Shown here piece after piece: positions 1 to 6,994 of a stretch of DNA of 64,000 nucleotides (within the stretch, counting starts at the first letter, position 1; every line of letters begins with the position of its first letter). Source of the stretch: Nostoc linckia NIES-25 (GTDB taxonomy: Bacteria > Cyanobacteriota > Cyanobacteriia > Cyanobacteriales > Nostocaceae). The notes below the pieces were generated by a model. It was not told the DNA's origin, ran no database searches, and saw nothing but the letters and a program-made list of their open reading frames with translations. The stretch spans positions 3,713,534-3,777,533 of the forward strand of contig NZ_AP018222.1 in NCBI RefSeq assembly GCF_002368035.1, in the 5' to 3' direction. The translations under genes were made by a program, and so were the position numbers.

Positions 1-90
1 AACGCCGAACAAGCTGCTTGGGAAGCTATTCACCAAAAATATAATGAAGATGAAAATGGTGTCTGGTCAAAAGCTAAAGTGAAAGCTTGA
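1..90 (+). CDS. C-terminal end of a ChaB-like small protein (partial)
   Basis: The first 29 codons read in frame to a TGA at 88-90. The peptide contains the segment AEQAAWEAIHQKY, then an acidic stretch and VWSKAKVKA. This Ala/Trp-rich helix followed by a K-Y-x-x-D-x-x-G-x-W end resembles the C-terminus of ChaB-family proteins, small acidic proteins annotated as cation transport regulators whose biochemical role is poorly defined. The start lies outside the window, so length and N-terminus cannot be judged. The family call rests on a short tail only. Confidence 0.55.
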   Translation, partial: NAEQAAWEAIHQKYNEDENGVWSKAKVKA

Positions 91-168
91 TAAGCCTCAG
101 GGTTAGCAGCATTACTAATTGTGCAATTTCAAAACGTAATAGATTACCAATTTCTAAAACTTCTTTTT

Positions 169-195
169 TTGGGGCACAGCAATGCTGTGCCCCAA
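169..195. terminator. Palindrome of the GGGGCACAGC type, possible terminator
   Basis: Arms of 13 bases, TTGGGGCACAGCA and its complement, flank a single central A, preceded by a run of T on the plus strand. It lies 79 bp past the ChaB-like stop and could end that transcript, although the T run is on the 5' side and the 3' flank is not T-rich. Related palindromes occur at 41036-41061 and 50276-50301, so it is also a member of a dispersed repeat family. Confidence 0.6.
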
Positions 196-269
196 CGTAT
201 GTAATGGACAATGTCTCTAGAAGCCGTAATCATATCAAGTTCGGATGATTAGTTATGATTGCAGTCCTC

Positions 270-333
270 GCGTTACCCCTCCCCAACCCTCCCCTTGCCA
301 AGGGGAGGGTGCCGTTAGGCGGGTGGGGTGTTT
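270..333. repeat. Dispersed GC-rich hairpin repeat (CCCTCCCCTT type)
   Basis: Arms ACCCTCCCCTT (286-296) and AAGGGGAGGGT (300-310) enclose a 3-base loop, inside a longer C-rich then G-rich stretch ending in GGGTGGGGTG. An interrupted copy of the same hairpin is found around 2122-2320. This is a typical short dispersed repeat of filamentous cyanobacteria, with no coding content. Confidence 0.7.
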
Positions 334-388
334 CAGAATTTACAAGTAATTAAGCGAACTTGTAATAAATCTTCATCAAACTTCTATT

Positions 389-420
389 CCGATATATCGC
401 GATATATTCCGATATATCGT
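389..420. promoter_or_regulatory. Operator-like array of three GATATAT boxes, 10-bp spacing
   Basis: GATATATC at 391, GATATATT at 401 and GATATATC at 411 repeat exactly every 10 bp, one turn of the helix. The first and third are the self-complementary octamer GATATATC, and CGATATATCG is a perfect 10-bp palindrome. The array sits 32 bp upstream of the PadR start codon. PadR repressors commonly bind AT-rich dyads in their own promoters, so autoregulation is the simplest reading (inference). Confidence 0.6.
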
Positions 421-451
421 ATAGTAGAGAAAGTTGATTAGAAATTGAATT

Positions 452-1078
452 ATGTTTAGACACTTTCGATCGCACTTTGGCGTACCTGCATGGGCTGGAG
501 TTAGCGAGGATGATTTTTTGTTTTTCAAGTCTCGGTTTGAGCATCGCAAGGAGCATGGCGGACATCATGGCAAACACTTTCGTGATGAAGTATTTGGTCG
601 TGGTTGGCCAGATGAATATCGGACTCGTCGGGGTGACATCAAGTTCATCTTGTTGGAGTTGTTATCTGAGCATCCCAGTCATGGTTACGACCTGATTAAA
701 GAGATGGAAGCTCGTTATGGTGGTTTTCGTCGTCTCAGCCCTGGCTCAGTGTATCCAACACTCCAATTACTGGAAGAGGGTGGTTATTTAACTAGCTCGC
801 AGGAAGGGGGTAAGCGGATTTATACAATTACAGATGAGGGTAGACAACTTTTGGCACAACGTACCCAACAAGAAACTTCGGACTCTCCTTGGGATACCTT
901 CAAAAGTTTCGTCACAGGTAAGCCCCAAGAGTTGATTGAGTTGCGGAATGCTGCAACAGAATTAGCTGGTGTGGTGGTGCAGGTTGCCCGCAGCGGCAAT
1001 GTGGAGCGGATAAATCACGTGCGCGAGCTGTTAGATCGAGTTAAACGGGAAATTTACGCTATTTTGGCTGAAAAATAA
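452..1078 (+). CDS. PadR-family transcriptional regulator with His-rich N-terminus
   Basis: This 208-residue protein has a PadR-type winged helix at about residues 65-135. Seen in it are GDIKFILLELLSEHPSHGYDLIKEME (in pieces: recognition-type helix HGYDLIKEME), SPGSVYPTLQLLEEGGYL and a wing ending KRIYTITDEG. The C-terminal 60 residues are helical and suit the PadR dimerisation domain. The first 60 residues are rich in His, Arg and Phe (HRKEHGGHHGKHF), longer than the PadR minimum, and may bind a metal or ligand, which is a guess. PadR proteins are usually repressors of a nearby efflux or stress gene. Here the nearest target is its own promoter, which carries a phased GATATAT array. Start ATG 452 fits the spacing to that array. 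Confidence 0.85.
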   Translation: MFRHFRSHFGVPAWAGVSEDDFLFFKSRFEHRKEHGGHHGKHFRDEVFGRGWPDEYRTRRGDIKFILLELLSEHPSHGYDLIKEMEARYGGFRRLSPGSVYPTLQLLEEGGYLTSSQEGGKRIYTITDEGRQLLAQRTQQETSDSPWDTFKSFVTGKPQELIELRNAATELAGVVVQVARSGNVERINHVRELLDRVKREIYAILAEK

Positions 1079-1079
1079 A

Positions 1080-1105
1080 TAGAGACACCAAATTTAGCGT
1101 CTCTA
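1080..1105 (+). terminator. TAGAGAC stem-loop after the PadR gene
   Basis: TAGAGAC (1080-1086) pairs with GTCTCTA (1099-1105) around a 12-base loop, immediately after the padR stop. It looks like a shortened relative of the TAGAGACGTTGC palindromes at 3261 and 8318. It lies between convergent genes and may end both transcripts, but there is no long T run. Confidence 0.45.
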
Positions 1106-1129
1106 CTCTGAAAATTCTGGATTTTAGAC

Positions 1130-1816
1130 TTAAAAATCAGAAGCGATCGCGGTTAAATCTGGTTCGATAAGCGAGTTGAGCAATGTCCACAACTGCAAAT
1201 CAGTAAAATCTGGAATCGCCATAAATGCGCCGACTTCCTGTAACAGTTGGGGATTGTGGGTAGATGCTATACCGACGGTGCGAATATTTGCGCCCACAGC
1301 AGCGCGAATTCCAGAAGGAGAATCTTCTAGAGCGATCGCTTCCTCTGCATGAATTCCTAAATTGTTTAAAGCAACTTGGTAGGGTGCGGGGTCGGGTTTA
1401 CCTGCAATACAATCATCTGCTAAAACGATTGTATGAAAAGCTTCTTTTATCCCTAAAACTTCTAGCATATACTCTGCATTTAATCTTGGAGCATTAGTCA
1501 CTAATGCACGTTTTAATTGATGTGTCTGCGTCCATGCTAAGAGTTCCGAAAATCCACTCAGAGGTTGCACATCGGAGGCAAGTTTGCGAAAAAGTGCCTC
1601 TTTTTCGTCTGCAAATTTTTCCCCTTCTGTTAGTGATAATTGTGGCAAAATGTCTCGAACAATTTCTGGATTTAGCCGCCCGCTAATTTTCGATTTATAA
1701 AATTTTTCATCAATTTCTATGCTGAAAGTTAGCAGCATTTCTTTCCAAGCTCGGTAGTGTATAGGATCGCTGTTGACAATAGTGCCGTCTAAGTCAAAAA
1801 GAATTGCAGCCAGCAT
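1130..1816 (-). CDS. HAD-superfamily hydrolase, beta-phosphoglucomutase-like
   Basis: This 228-residue protein has all HAD motifs in order. Motif I FDLDGTIVNSD at residues 7-17 carries the nucleophile Asp and general acid Asp. A helical cap follows, then motif II TNAP, a lysine in the GKPDPAPY segment, and motif III/IV LEDSPSGIRAA. The cap type and the KPDP and EDS signatures match the beta-phosphoglucomutase/phosphatase-like subfamily IA. The cytoplasmic enzyme is expected to act on a small phosphorylated metabolite. Whether it is a mutase or a phosphatase cannot be told from sequence alone. It converges on the padR gene and is monocistronic. The start ATG directly precedes the first beta strand, as usual for the family. 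Confidence 0.85.
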   Translation of the reverse strand: MLAAILFDLDGTIVNSDPIHYRAWKEMLLTFSIEIDEKFYKSKISGRLNPEIVRDILPQLSLTEGEKFADEKEALFRKLASDVQPLSGFSELLAWTQTHQLKRALVTNAPRLNAEYMLEVLGIKEAFHTIVLADDCIAGKPDPAPYQVALNNLGIHAEEAIALEDSPSGIRAAVGANIRTVGIASTHNPQLLQEVGAFMAIPDFTDLQLWTLLNSLIEPDLTAIASDF

Positions 1817-2129
1817 AATTGTTGGTAATTCTGTAAATAAATGTTAACTTTATTTACATAGTTTACATTGTTTTTGTCTTTTAGCGATTATTCTTTTGTG
1901 AATACAAGGGACTGGGGATTAAATTTGCTTGGGAAGTGTAGTATCTTAACCTAACCTTAAGAGCCGACAATTAATTTTTTAAATCTCAAAATCTATCCTC
2001 TATAACTAAATAAGGGATTTAAGTTTATCCCACCCCTAAAAGTCGATGGAATTTCGCGTTCAACAGTAGACCTCTTGCATAAATCGAAAATAAGAACCCC
2101 AGCCAAAGCTACGCTTTGTCTACCCTCCC

Positions 2130-2311
2130 CTTAGCAACTACGGTGTACAGACATCTCTGTAGGAAACCAAAATCCTGGTAGATCCTCCTAAATCCTCCTT
2201 AAAAAGGAGGACTTTGAGAGATTTTTGCCCCCCTTAAAAAGGGGGGTTGGGGGGATCGAAAGTCTACGGCGCAACTCTAGAAAACTTGTGTGTACACCGT
2301 ACTCTTAGCAA
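2130..2311. mobile_element. MITE-like insertion (2138-2303) with 8-bp target duplication
   Basis: Terminal inverted repeats TACGGTGTACA (2139-2149) and TGTACACCGTA (2291-2301) bound a 166-bp non-coding element. The octamer CTTAGCAA occurs directly before it (2130-2137) and directly after it (2304-2311), as expected for a target-site duplication. Joining the flanks restores the GC-rich hairpin CCCTCCCCTTAGCAAGGGG, the same dispersed repeat seen intact at 286-310. Inside are two small hairpins built from CTCCTTAAAAAGGAGG and CCCCCTTAAAAAGGGGG. No ORF is inside, so it would need a transposase supplied from elsewhere. Confidence 0.75.
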
Positions 2312-2403
2312 GGGGAGGGTTTGGGGGTGGGGTGTTAGGGATTTTTGCACTCTTACTCCATGAGTTGCACGCACAAGGAACAATGAAAATATCTTGGTTT
2401 TCC

Positions 2404-2431
2404 CAGTCACCAGTCCCCAGTCCCCAGTCCC
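2404..2431. repeat. CCCCAGT microsatellite-like dispersed repeat
   Basis: Three or so units of CCAGTCCC in tandem. Members of the same family, in either orientation, occur at 14995-15060, 15821-15857, 18530-18580, 55138-55196 and 55420-55450. An upstream in-frame extension of nagB would read through it, which argues for the downstream start. Confidence 0.75.
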
Positions 2432-2483
2432 TATTTTCAAGGCAGGTCTAGTCAACACTATTAATAACCTTCTGTGTAACCAA

Positions 2484-3263
2484 ATGGTAGCCGCTACAAA
2501 GTTTTTTCGCGTTGATGATTTATTAGTGCAGATTTACAACTCTGAAGCTGAAATGGCGTTCTCAGTTGCAGAAATCACCCAACAATATTTACAGCAAATT
2601 CTCAAAGAACAGGATACAGCGGCTATATTATTAGCCACGGGTAATTCCCAACTGAAATTTCTTGATGCTTTGATTAAATTAGGTGGTGTAGATTGGTCGC
2701 GGATTACTCTGTTGCATTTAGATGAATATTTGGGAATTAGTGCCGATCATTCTGCAAGTTTCCGGCGTTATATGCGAGAACGTGTAGAGAAAAGAGTTGC
2801 TCCTAAGCAATTTTACTATATAGAAGGTGATGCGCTGCAACCAGTGGCAGAATGCGATCGCTACACCAAATTATTGCAAGCACAACCAATTGACTTGTGC
2901 TGTCTTGGTGTTGGTGAAAATGGACATTTAGCTTTTAACGATCCAGCAGTAGCAAATTTTCAAGATCCTTACAGTGTAAAACTAGTAAAACTAGATAAAG
3001 CCAACCGTCAGCAACAAGTAAACACAGGTCATTTTCCAAATATTGAAACTGTCCCACAATACGCTTTTACTGTTACTCTGCCAACGATTTGTTCAGCCAA
3101 AAAAATTATTTGTCTCGCTCCAGAAACACGTAAAGCAAATGTGGTAAAACAGATGTTGCAAGGAGCCATAACTACAGAATGTCCGGCTTCTATTCTCCGT
3201 CAGCAAACCCAAGCAACGTTATTTTTGGATGTGAACTCTGCTAGTTTGCTACAAAATGGTTAG
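2484..3263 (+). CDS. nagB: Glucosamine-6-phosphate deaminase
   Basis: A 259-residue NagB/6-phosphogluconolactonase-fold enzyme. It converts glucosamine-6-phosphate to fructose-6-phosphate and ammonia in amino-sugar catabolism. Seen are the phosphate-binding ATGNSQ loop near residue 50, HLDEYLGISADHSASF around residue 80 with the Asp-Glu pair of the deaminase, and GVGENGHLAFNDP near residue 145, which holds the catalytic histidine. The last two motifs favour deaminase over lactonase. An in-frame start 90 bp upstream would encode a peptide made from the CCCCAGT repeat, so ATG 2484 was chosen, giving the usual family length. The stop codon is the first three bases of a palindrome that may terminate transcription. 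No other amino-sugar gene is adjacent. Confidence 0.88.
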   Translation: MVAATKFFRVDDLLVQIYNSEAEMAFSVAEITQQYLQQILKEQDTAAILLATGNSQLKFLDALIKLGGVDWSRITLLHLDEYLGISADHSASFRRYMRERVEKRVAPKQFYYIEGDALQPVAECDRYTKLLQAQPIDLCCLGVGENGHLAFNDPAVANFQDPYSVKLVKLDKANRQQQVNTGHFPNIETVPQYAFTVTLPTICSAKKIICLAPETRKANVVKQMLQGAITTECPASILRQQTQATLFLDVNSASLLQNG

Positions 3264-3287
3264 AGACGTTGCATTGCAACGTCTCTA
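3261..3287. terminator. TAGAGACGTTGCA palindrome overlapping the nagB stop
   Basis: 13-base arms (TAGAGACGTTGCA and its complement) surround one central base. The TAG stop of nagB is the first triplet of the palindrome. A close copy with a larger loop lies at 8318-8346, so this is a dispersed palindrome that could act as a terminator here. No T run follows. Confidence 0.6.
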
Positions 3288-3335
3288 CATCTGTTGAAAG
3301 AGGAAAAAATCGTGGGGGTCTAGCCCGCGATTAAC

Positions 3336-4097
3336 TTATTTATAGCGAGAACTTGTTACTTCATTAGGATCTTGATAAGCTCTGGCTTTTTCCCGGTTAC
3401 GAGTTAAACCTGCTAAACCAGCTAGACCAAGCAAACCTAGCCAACCCCAATTGGAACCGCGATCGTTATTTTCTTGGTAAGTGGTGGTACCTGTATTTCT
3501 GTTAGTACCTGTGGTACCAGTGCCATCTGTAGTAGTGCCAGTTCCATCACTACCTGTAATACCAGAACCTGTACCATCTGTGGTCGTCCCAGTACCAGTA
3601 CCAGTTGTGCCTGTTCCAGTTGTGCCAGTGCCTGTTCCGGTTGTGCCAGTTGTATCAGTACCAGTTGTGCCTGTTCCGGTTATACCTGTTCCACCAGTGC
3701 CGGTTGTACCTGTTCCAGTTCCGGTTGTGTCTGTACCGGTTGTGCCTGTACCGTTGATACCACTTCCAGTTCCAGTTGTACCTGTACCGTTGATACCACT
3801 TCCAGTTCCAGTACCGGTTGTACCTGTTCCTGTTCCAGTGGTGTCGGTGCCAGTACCTGTTGTACCAGTGCCTGTTCCGGTTGTGCCAGTTGTACCAGTG
3901 CCAGTTGTGCCAGTACCTGTTGTGCCGGTGCCAGTTGTGCCAGTACCTGTACTACCAGTACCGGAGGTAGTTCCTGAGCTACTGCTACCACCAGAGCTTC
4001 CGGTTTGGGCAGAAACAGAAATAGGTAAGGATGCAGAAGCAAAACTGATGGCAAAGAGACTAGCTAAAAGAGCTTTAGATAAATCAAAAGGTCTCAT
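3336..4097 (-). CDS. Secreted Gly/Thr-rich repeat protein with C-terminal WGxxGxxG anchor-like segment
   Basis: This 253-residue protein starts with a Sec signal peptide (about 1-30, hydrophobic LLASLFAISFASASLPISV, cleavage near VSAQ). Residues 31-210 are almost only Gly, Thr and a few Ser, Asp, Asn and Ile, built from GTGTTGTG units. Near the C-terminus, after a polar stretch NNDRGSN, comes WGWLGLLGLAGLAGL (about 220-234), a WGxxGxxG motif with a hydrophobic helix, then a basic tail with NREKARAY. This architecture fits the WGxxGxxG family of cyanobacterial exported proteins, in which the C-terminal segment resembles a sorting or anchoring signal. Function is unknown; a surface or sheath role is inference. 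Codons in the repeats vary, so it is maintained as protein. A convergent palindrome lies past its end. Confidence 0.75.
   Translation of the reverse strand: MRPFDLSKALLASLFAISFASASLPISVSAQTGSSGGSSSSGTTSGTGSTGTGTTGTGTTGTGTTGTGTTGTTGTGTGTTGTGTDTTGTGTGTTGTGTGSGINGTGTTGTGSGINGTGTTGTDTTGTGTGTTGTGGTGITGTGTTGTDTTGTTGTGTGTTGTGTTGTGTGTTTDGTGSGITGSDGTGTTTDGTGTTGTNRNTGTTTYQENNDRGSNWGWLGLLGLAGLAGLTRNREKARAYQDPNEVTSSRYK
3480..3972. repeat. Coding tandem repeat (Gly-Thr units)
   Basis: About 490 bp of degenerate 9- to 18-bp units, reading on the plus strand as variants of CCAGTACCTGTTGTGCC. It is the coding repeat of the Gly/Thr-rich protein. Its low complexity keeps long open frames on both strands, which are shadows. 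Confidence 0.8.
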
Positions 4098-4492
4098 GAT
4101 TAAGGTTCCTTGTATGTTCTAGATTGCTGTGGTTTGTTGATTTTGAAAACCGATATTTCCTACTCAACCTGCTACTTATCAAGTAGATTTAGACAATACA
4201 GATTGATGAGCTTTCCATATACGTTGAAAATGTTTTTTAACATTTTCCTCAGAAAATCATGCTTGGGGCATGAAATCAATTATTTATACAATGTCGTTAA
4301 CGTAAGATTTTTTATTTTTGAGACCTCCATAACTTTAAACTCACACACCGAATTGCCTATCAATTTAATTCACTCTTATTTATAATATGGGCTGCTATTT
4401 TTATTGACTTCTATCATCAGAATAAAACCAGCTATATCAAAGGAGCTAATTTATTATTAAATTGGTTTGTATTAACAGCAATGTAAAATATC
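4098..4492. other. Intergenic region, no gene supported
   Basis: AT-rich sequence upstream of the Gly/Thr-rich gene (leftward) and downstream of the small Cys-rich ORF. A 91-codon open frame here is low quality and has no recognisable family features. The promoter of the Gly/Thr-rich gene presumably lies at the left end. Confidence 0.5.
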
Positions 4493-4681
4493 TCATCGCT
4501 TAAAACTAGATAAACAAGCCTCAAGATAGACACAATCTTCACATTGGATATTTTGCCCTGGATTACTACATCCACAAGGGGGATTTATATAACATTCCGA
4601 AACATTTTTGGGTTTTGAAAAATTATTAAATATGAATTCTAAAGCTGCTTCTTGCAAACAAAAAATTAAATCTTTTACCAT
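4493..4681 (-). CDS. Small Cys-rich protein, unknown
   Basis: A 62-residue ORF. The N-terminal half is a helix (LIFCLQEAALEFIFNNF). The C-terminal half holds seven cysteines spaced as C-x5-C-x-C-x7-C-x2-C-x5-C, including PPCGCSNPG and CEDCVYLEACL. The paired CxC and CxxC groups suggest metal binding or disulfides. I do not recognise the family. It lies downstream of the DevBCA-like operon on the same strand, 264 bp past the exporter gene, so it is probably separate. No strong ribosome site is visible. The ordered cysteines are the main reason to believe it is a gene. Confidence 0.45.
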   Translation of the reverse strand: MVKDLIFCLQEAALEFIFNNFSKPKNVSECYINPPCGCSNPGQNIQCEDCVYLEACLSSFKR

Positions 4682-4888
4682 ATTTTTTTGAGTTTATGTA
4701 GTTATCTGAAAAAATTAAAAAAGTTGACATTCACATATCAACTGTTGAAATTTTATTCAGATTATTTGTATATCTTCTTTCAGTTAGGAATTTCTAACTT
4801 CATACTCCAGGTGTGTCTGACTTGAGACTCAAGGAATATTTTTATTATCGATTAGATTGTAACCAAGGATATATGACAATTTACTTAA

Positions 4889-4917
4889 ATTCCCGGCTTC
4901 TTTAAAAAAACGGGAAT
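4889..4917 (-). terminator. Possible terminator of the devBCA-like operon
   Basis: ATTCCCG (4889-4895) pairs with CGGGAAT (4911-4917) 29 bp past the devA stop in the leftward direction. The stem is short and the loop A/T-rich. Confidence 0.45.
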
Positions 4918-4945
4918 AGTGTAGTTTAATTCTCTTCGATCTGAG

Positions 4946-5638
4946 CTATTGTAAAACTTCTTTGACTAGATGACCATCTTCCATATGGATTATGCGATCG
5001 GCAACATCTAAAATTCTGTTGTCGTGGGTAACCATTAAAATGGCACAATTCTGTTCCTTTGCTAGTTCCTGCATCAGAGTGACAACATCTCGGCCAGTCT
5101 TGCTGTCTAAAGCAGCGGTAGGTTCATCAGCTAAAACCAATTTAGGATGACTTACTAAAGCACGCGCAATGGCTACCCGTTGTTTTTGTCCTCCTGATAG
5201 ATCGGATGGGTAGTAATTAACCCTATTTTCTAATTTAACTGCATTGAGAATAGCTTCTGATTTGCTACGAGCTTCCGATTCGGAAATATTTTTGTGTAAC
5301 TCCAGCGACATTTGAACATTTTGTCTAGCTGTTAAAAAATCTAATAAGTTGTGAGCTTGGAAAATATAACCAATATGACGACGTACTTTAACTAATTGCT
5401 CGTTACTAGCTCCAAAAAGCTCATGACCTAGAAATTTCAGGCTTCCCTCTTGAACAGAGCGTAATCCACCAATTAAAGTCAATAAAGTTGTTTTTCCTGA
5501 GCCTGATGGCCCAGTCATAATAACAATTTCGCCAAATTGGATATGAAAATTAATCTCGAATAATGTTTGGGTGCGAATTCTTTTTTCGCCAAAATAATGA
5601 TTGAGGTTTGCGATCCGAACAATATGCTTTGGTTCCAT
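4946..5638 (-). CDS. devA: DevA-like ABC exporter ATPase
   Basis: This 230-residue ATP-binding subunit belongs to a MacB/DevA-type exporter. Walker A is GPSGSGKTT at residues 43-51, the signature is LSGGQKQRV near 145, Walker B is LVLADEPTAALD near 167, and an H-loop His follows in VTHDNR. In heterocyst-forming cyanobacteria DevBCA, with the outer-membrane TolC-like HgdD, exports heterocyst glycolipids, and several paralogs exist per genome. Here it is the last gene of a devB-devC-devA set, 21 bp after devC. With no expression data, whether this set serves the heterocyst envelope or the neighbouring polyketide locus is open. The symbol is by homology class and does not claim orthology to the founding devA. 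Confidence 0.85.
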   Translation of the reverse strand: MEPKHIVRIANLNHYFGEKRIRTQTLFEINFHIQFGEIVIMTGPSGSGKTTLLTLIGGLRSVQEGSLKFLGHELFGASNEQLVKVRRHIGYIFQAHNLLDFLTARQNVQMSLELHKNISESEARSKSEAILNAVKLENRVNYYPSDLSGGQKQRVAIARALVSHPKLVLADEPTAALDSKTGRDVVTLMQELAKEQNCAILMVTHDNRILDVADRIIHMEDGHLVKEVLQ

Positions 5639-5659
5639 TTGTTATAAATTTCACATTAA

Positions 5660-6832
5660 TTAAAAAATATCTGCCGGGTCTACCTTTCTGAGTTTATTTG
5701 TAGATAAAAATGCAGAAGTTAAACACATTAACGTTGCTGAAATTAATACTATCATTGCTTTGTCAGTACTCATAAGCACTGGTAACTTAGTAGCATTTTT
5801 GGAAATGTCATACAGACCTAGAGAGATAACAAAACCCGGTACATAACCTAAAGATGCTAAAATTAGAGATTGTTTAAAAACCACACTTAATAAATATTTG
5901 TTTTTGAACCCCATTGCTTTTAAGGTTGCATATTCAGTTAAATGAGTTGAAATATTACTATAAAGAATTTGATAGACAACTATTACACCAACAACAAACC
6001 CCATTAATACCATCAAATTAAATACAAATCCAATGGGTGTTCTTAAAGACCAATAGTTTTTTTCAAGAGCGATAAAGTCTTTTTTAGTAATAAGTTTTAC
6101 GTCGTTGGGTAAATTAATTGATAAATCTGCCAAAACTTTTTCAGGATTGGCATTAGGTTTGAGTTTAATTAAGCCTATATCTATGTTTTGTACCGAACGA
6201 TCTTGAAATATCCTCAAAAAAGTAGAAGAACTAACAATTAAATTGCCATCAACTCCAAAGGAGGGGCCTAAACTAAACAAACCACCAATTTTAACTTTGT
6301 AACCAACAAATCCAGTATAGGTGTATATTTCAACTTTTACAGTTTTTCCTTGCTCAAAATCTTTGGCGATCGCTCCAAATTCTGGACGAGAATCGCGGTC
6401 AAATAAAACAATATTAGGGATTCTAAGTATATTCAATTTTTCTTGAAGATGAGGAAATTTCAAAATTGATTTTACTGGATCGAAACCAAGTACGTATAGT
6501 GGATATTTTAATCCATTATCAGGATTTTTAAATTTAGCGAATTGGACATATAAAGGATTAACTGATTCTACACTTCCAAAACCCATTAATTGATATAGAT
6601 ATGCACGAGGAAAGCTTTGATTGGATGTGAGAGATTTATATTGGGCACTGATTAAAAATAAATCTCCTTCTAAATTATTATGTAACTGTGTAGCGCTGTC
6701 ATAGAGAGCATCTTGGAAACCAATTTGCATAAACATAAGAACTGCGACAAAAGCAATCCCAGCCAAAGCTACAAGAAAGCGAATTCTTTGTCGGGCTAGT
6801 TGTAGCCAAGCCAGAGGTATATTGAGAATCAT
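5660..6832 (-). CDS. devC: DevC-like ABC exporter permease
   Basis: This 390-residue inner-membrane permease has the DevC/FtsX layout. There is one N-terminal membrane helix at about 20-42 (FLVALAGIAFVAVLMFMQIGF), a periplasmic domain of about 220 residues, then three membrane helices at about 270-380 (including VFNLMVLMGFVVGVIVVYQ), with the FtsX-like coupling segment YATLKAMGFKNKYL between the second and third. DevC pairs with DevA as the membrane part of the exporter, with DevB bridging to the outer membrane. Gene order devB-devC-devA is that of the characterised operon. The gap to devB is 162 bp, longer than usual for tight coupling. Confidence 0.87.
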   Translation of the reverse strand: MILNIPLAWLQLARQRIRFLVALAGIAFVAVLMFMQIGFQDALYDSATQLHNNLEGDLFLISAQYKSLTSNQSFPRAYLYQLMGFGSVESVNPLYVQFAKFKNPDNGLKYPLYVLGFDPVKSILKFPHLQEKLNILRIPNIVLFDRDSRPEFGAIAKDFEQGKTVKVEIYTYTGFVGYKVKIGGLFSLGPSFGVDGNLIVSSSTFLRIFQDRSVQNIDIGLIKLKPNANPEKVLADLSINLPNDVKLITKKDFIALEKNYWSLRTPIGFVFNLMVLMGFVVGVIVVYQILYSNISTHLTEYATLKAMGFKNKYLLSVVFKQSLILASLGYVPGFVISLGLYDISKNATKLPVLMSTDKAMIVLISATLMCLTSAFLSTNKLRKVDPADIF

Positions 6833-6994
6833 TTAGTTAACCTCAAACATAGAAATTAGTCATTGTAAGTACTGACTATTGGCTGTTAATTGTTGATTTG
6901 GAGTTATTATTCGTGCTTATCTAGCATTTCCCTAATTTATCGATGCTTATTGATTATTAAACTTGGGTATCAAAGGTTTCTAACTTTTCAAATT

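Larger units (their letters stand above)
1817..2483. other. Intergenic region, repeat-rich
   Basis: This 667-bp stretch separates the divergent HAD and nagB genes. It holds AT-rich promoter-like sequence next to the HAD start, a 166-bp MITE-like insertion (2138-2303) inside a GC-rich hairpin repeat, and a CCAGTCCCCAGTCCCC microsatellite just ahead of nagB. No convincing gene is present. Confidence 0.7.

Noticed and set aside
3474..4122. Long open frames on the plus strand (Cys/Ser-rich and Val/Pro-rich) and another on the minus strand across the Gly/Thr repeat
   Set aside because: They are frame shadows of a low-complexity repeat; only the minus-strand Gly/Thr frame has a signal peptide and an ordered C-terminal motif.
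4110..4385. 91-codon plus-strand frame
   Set aside because: No family features or ribosome site; composition is that of AT-rich non-coding DNA.
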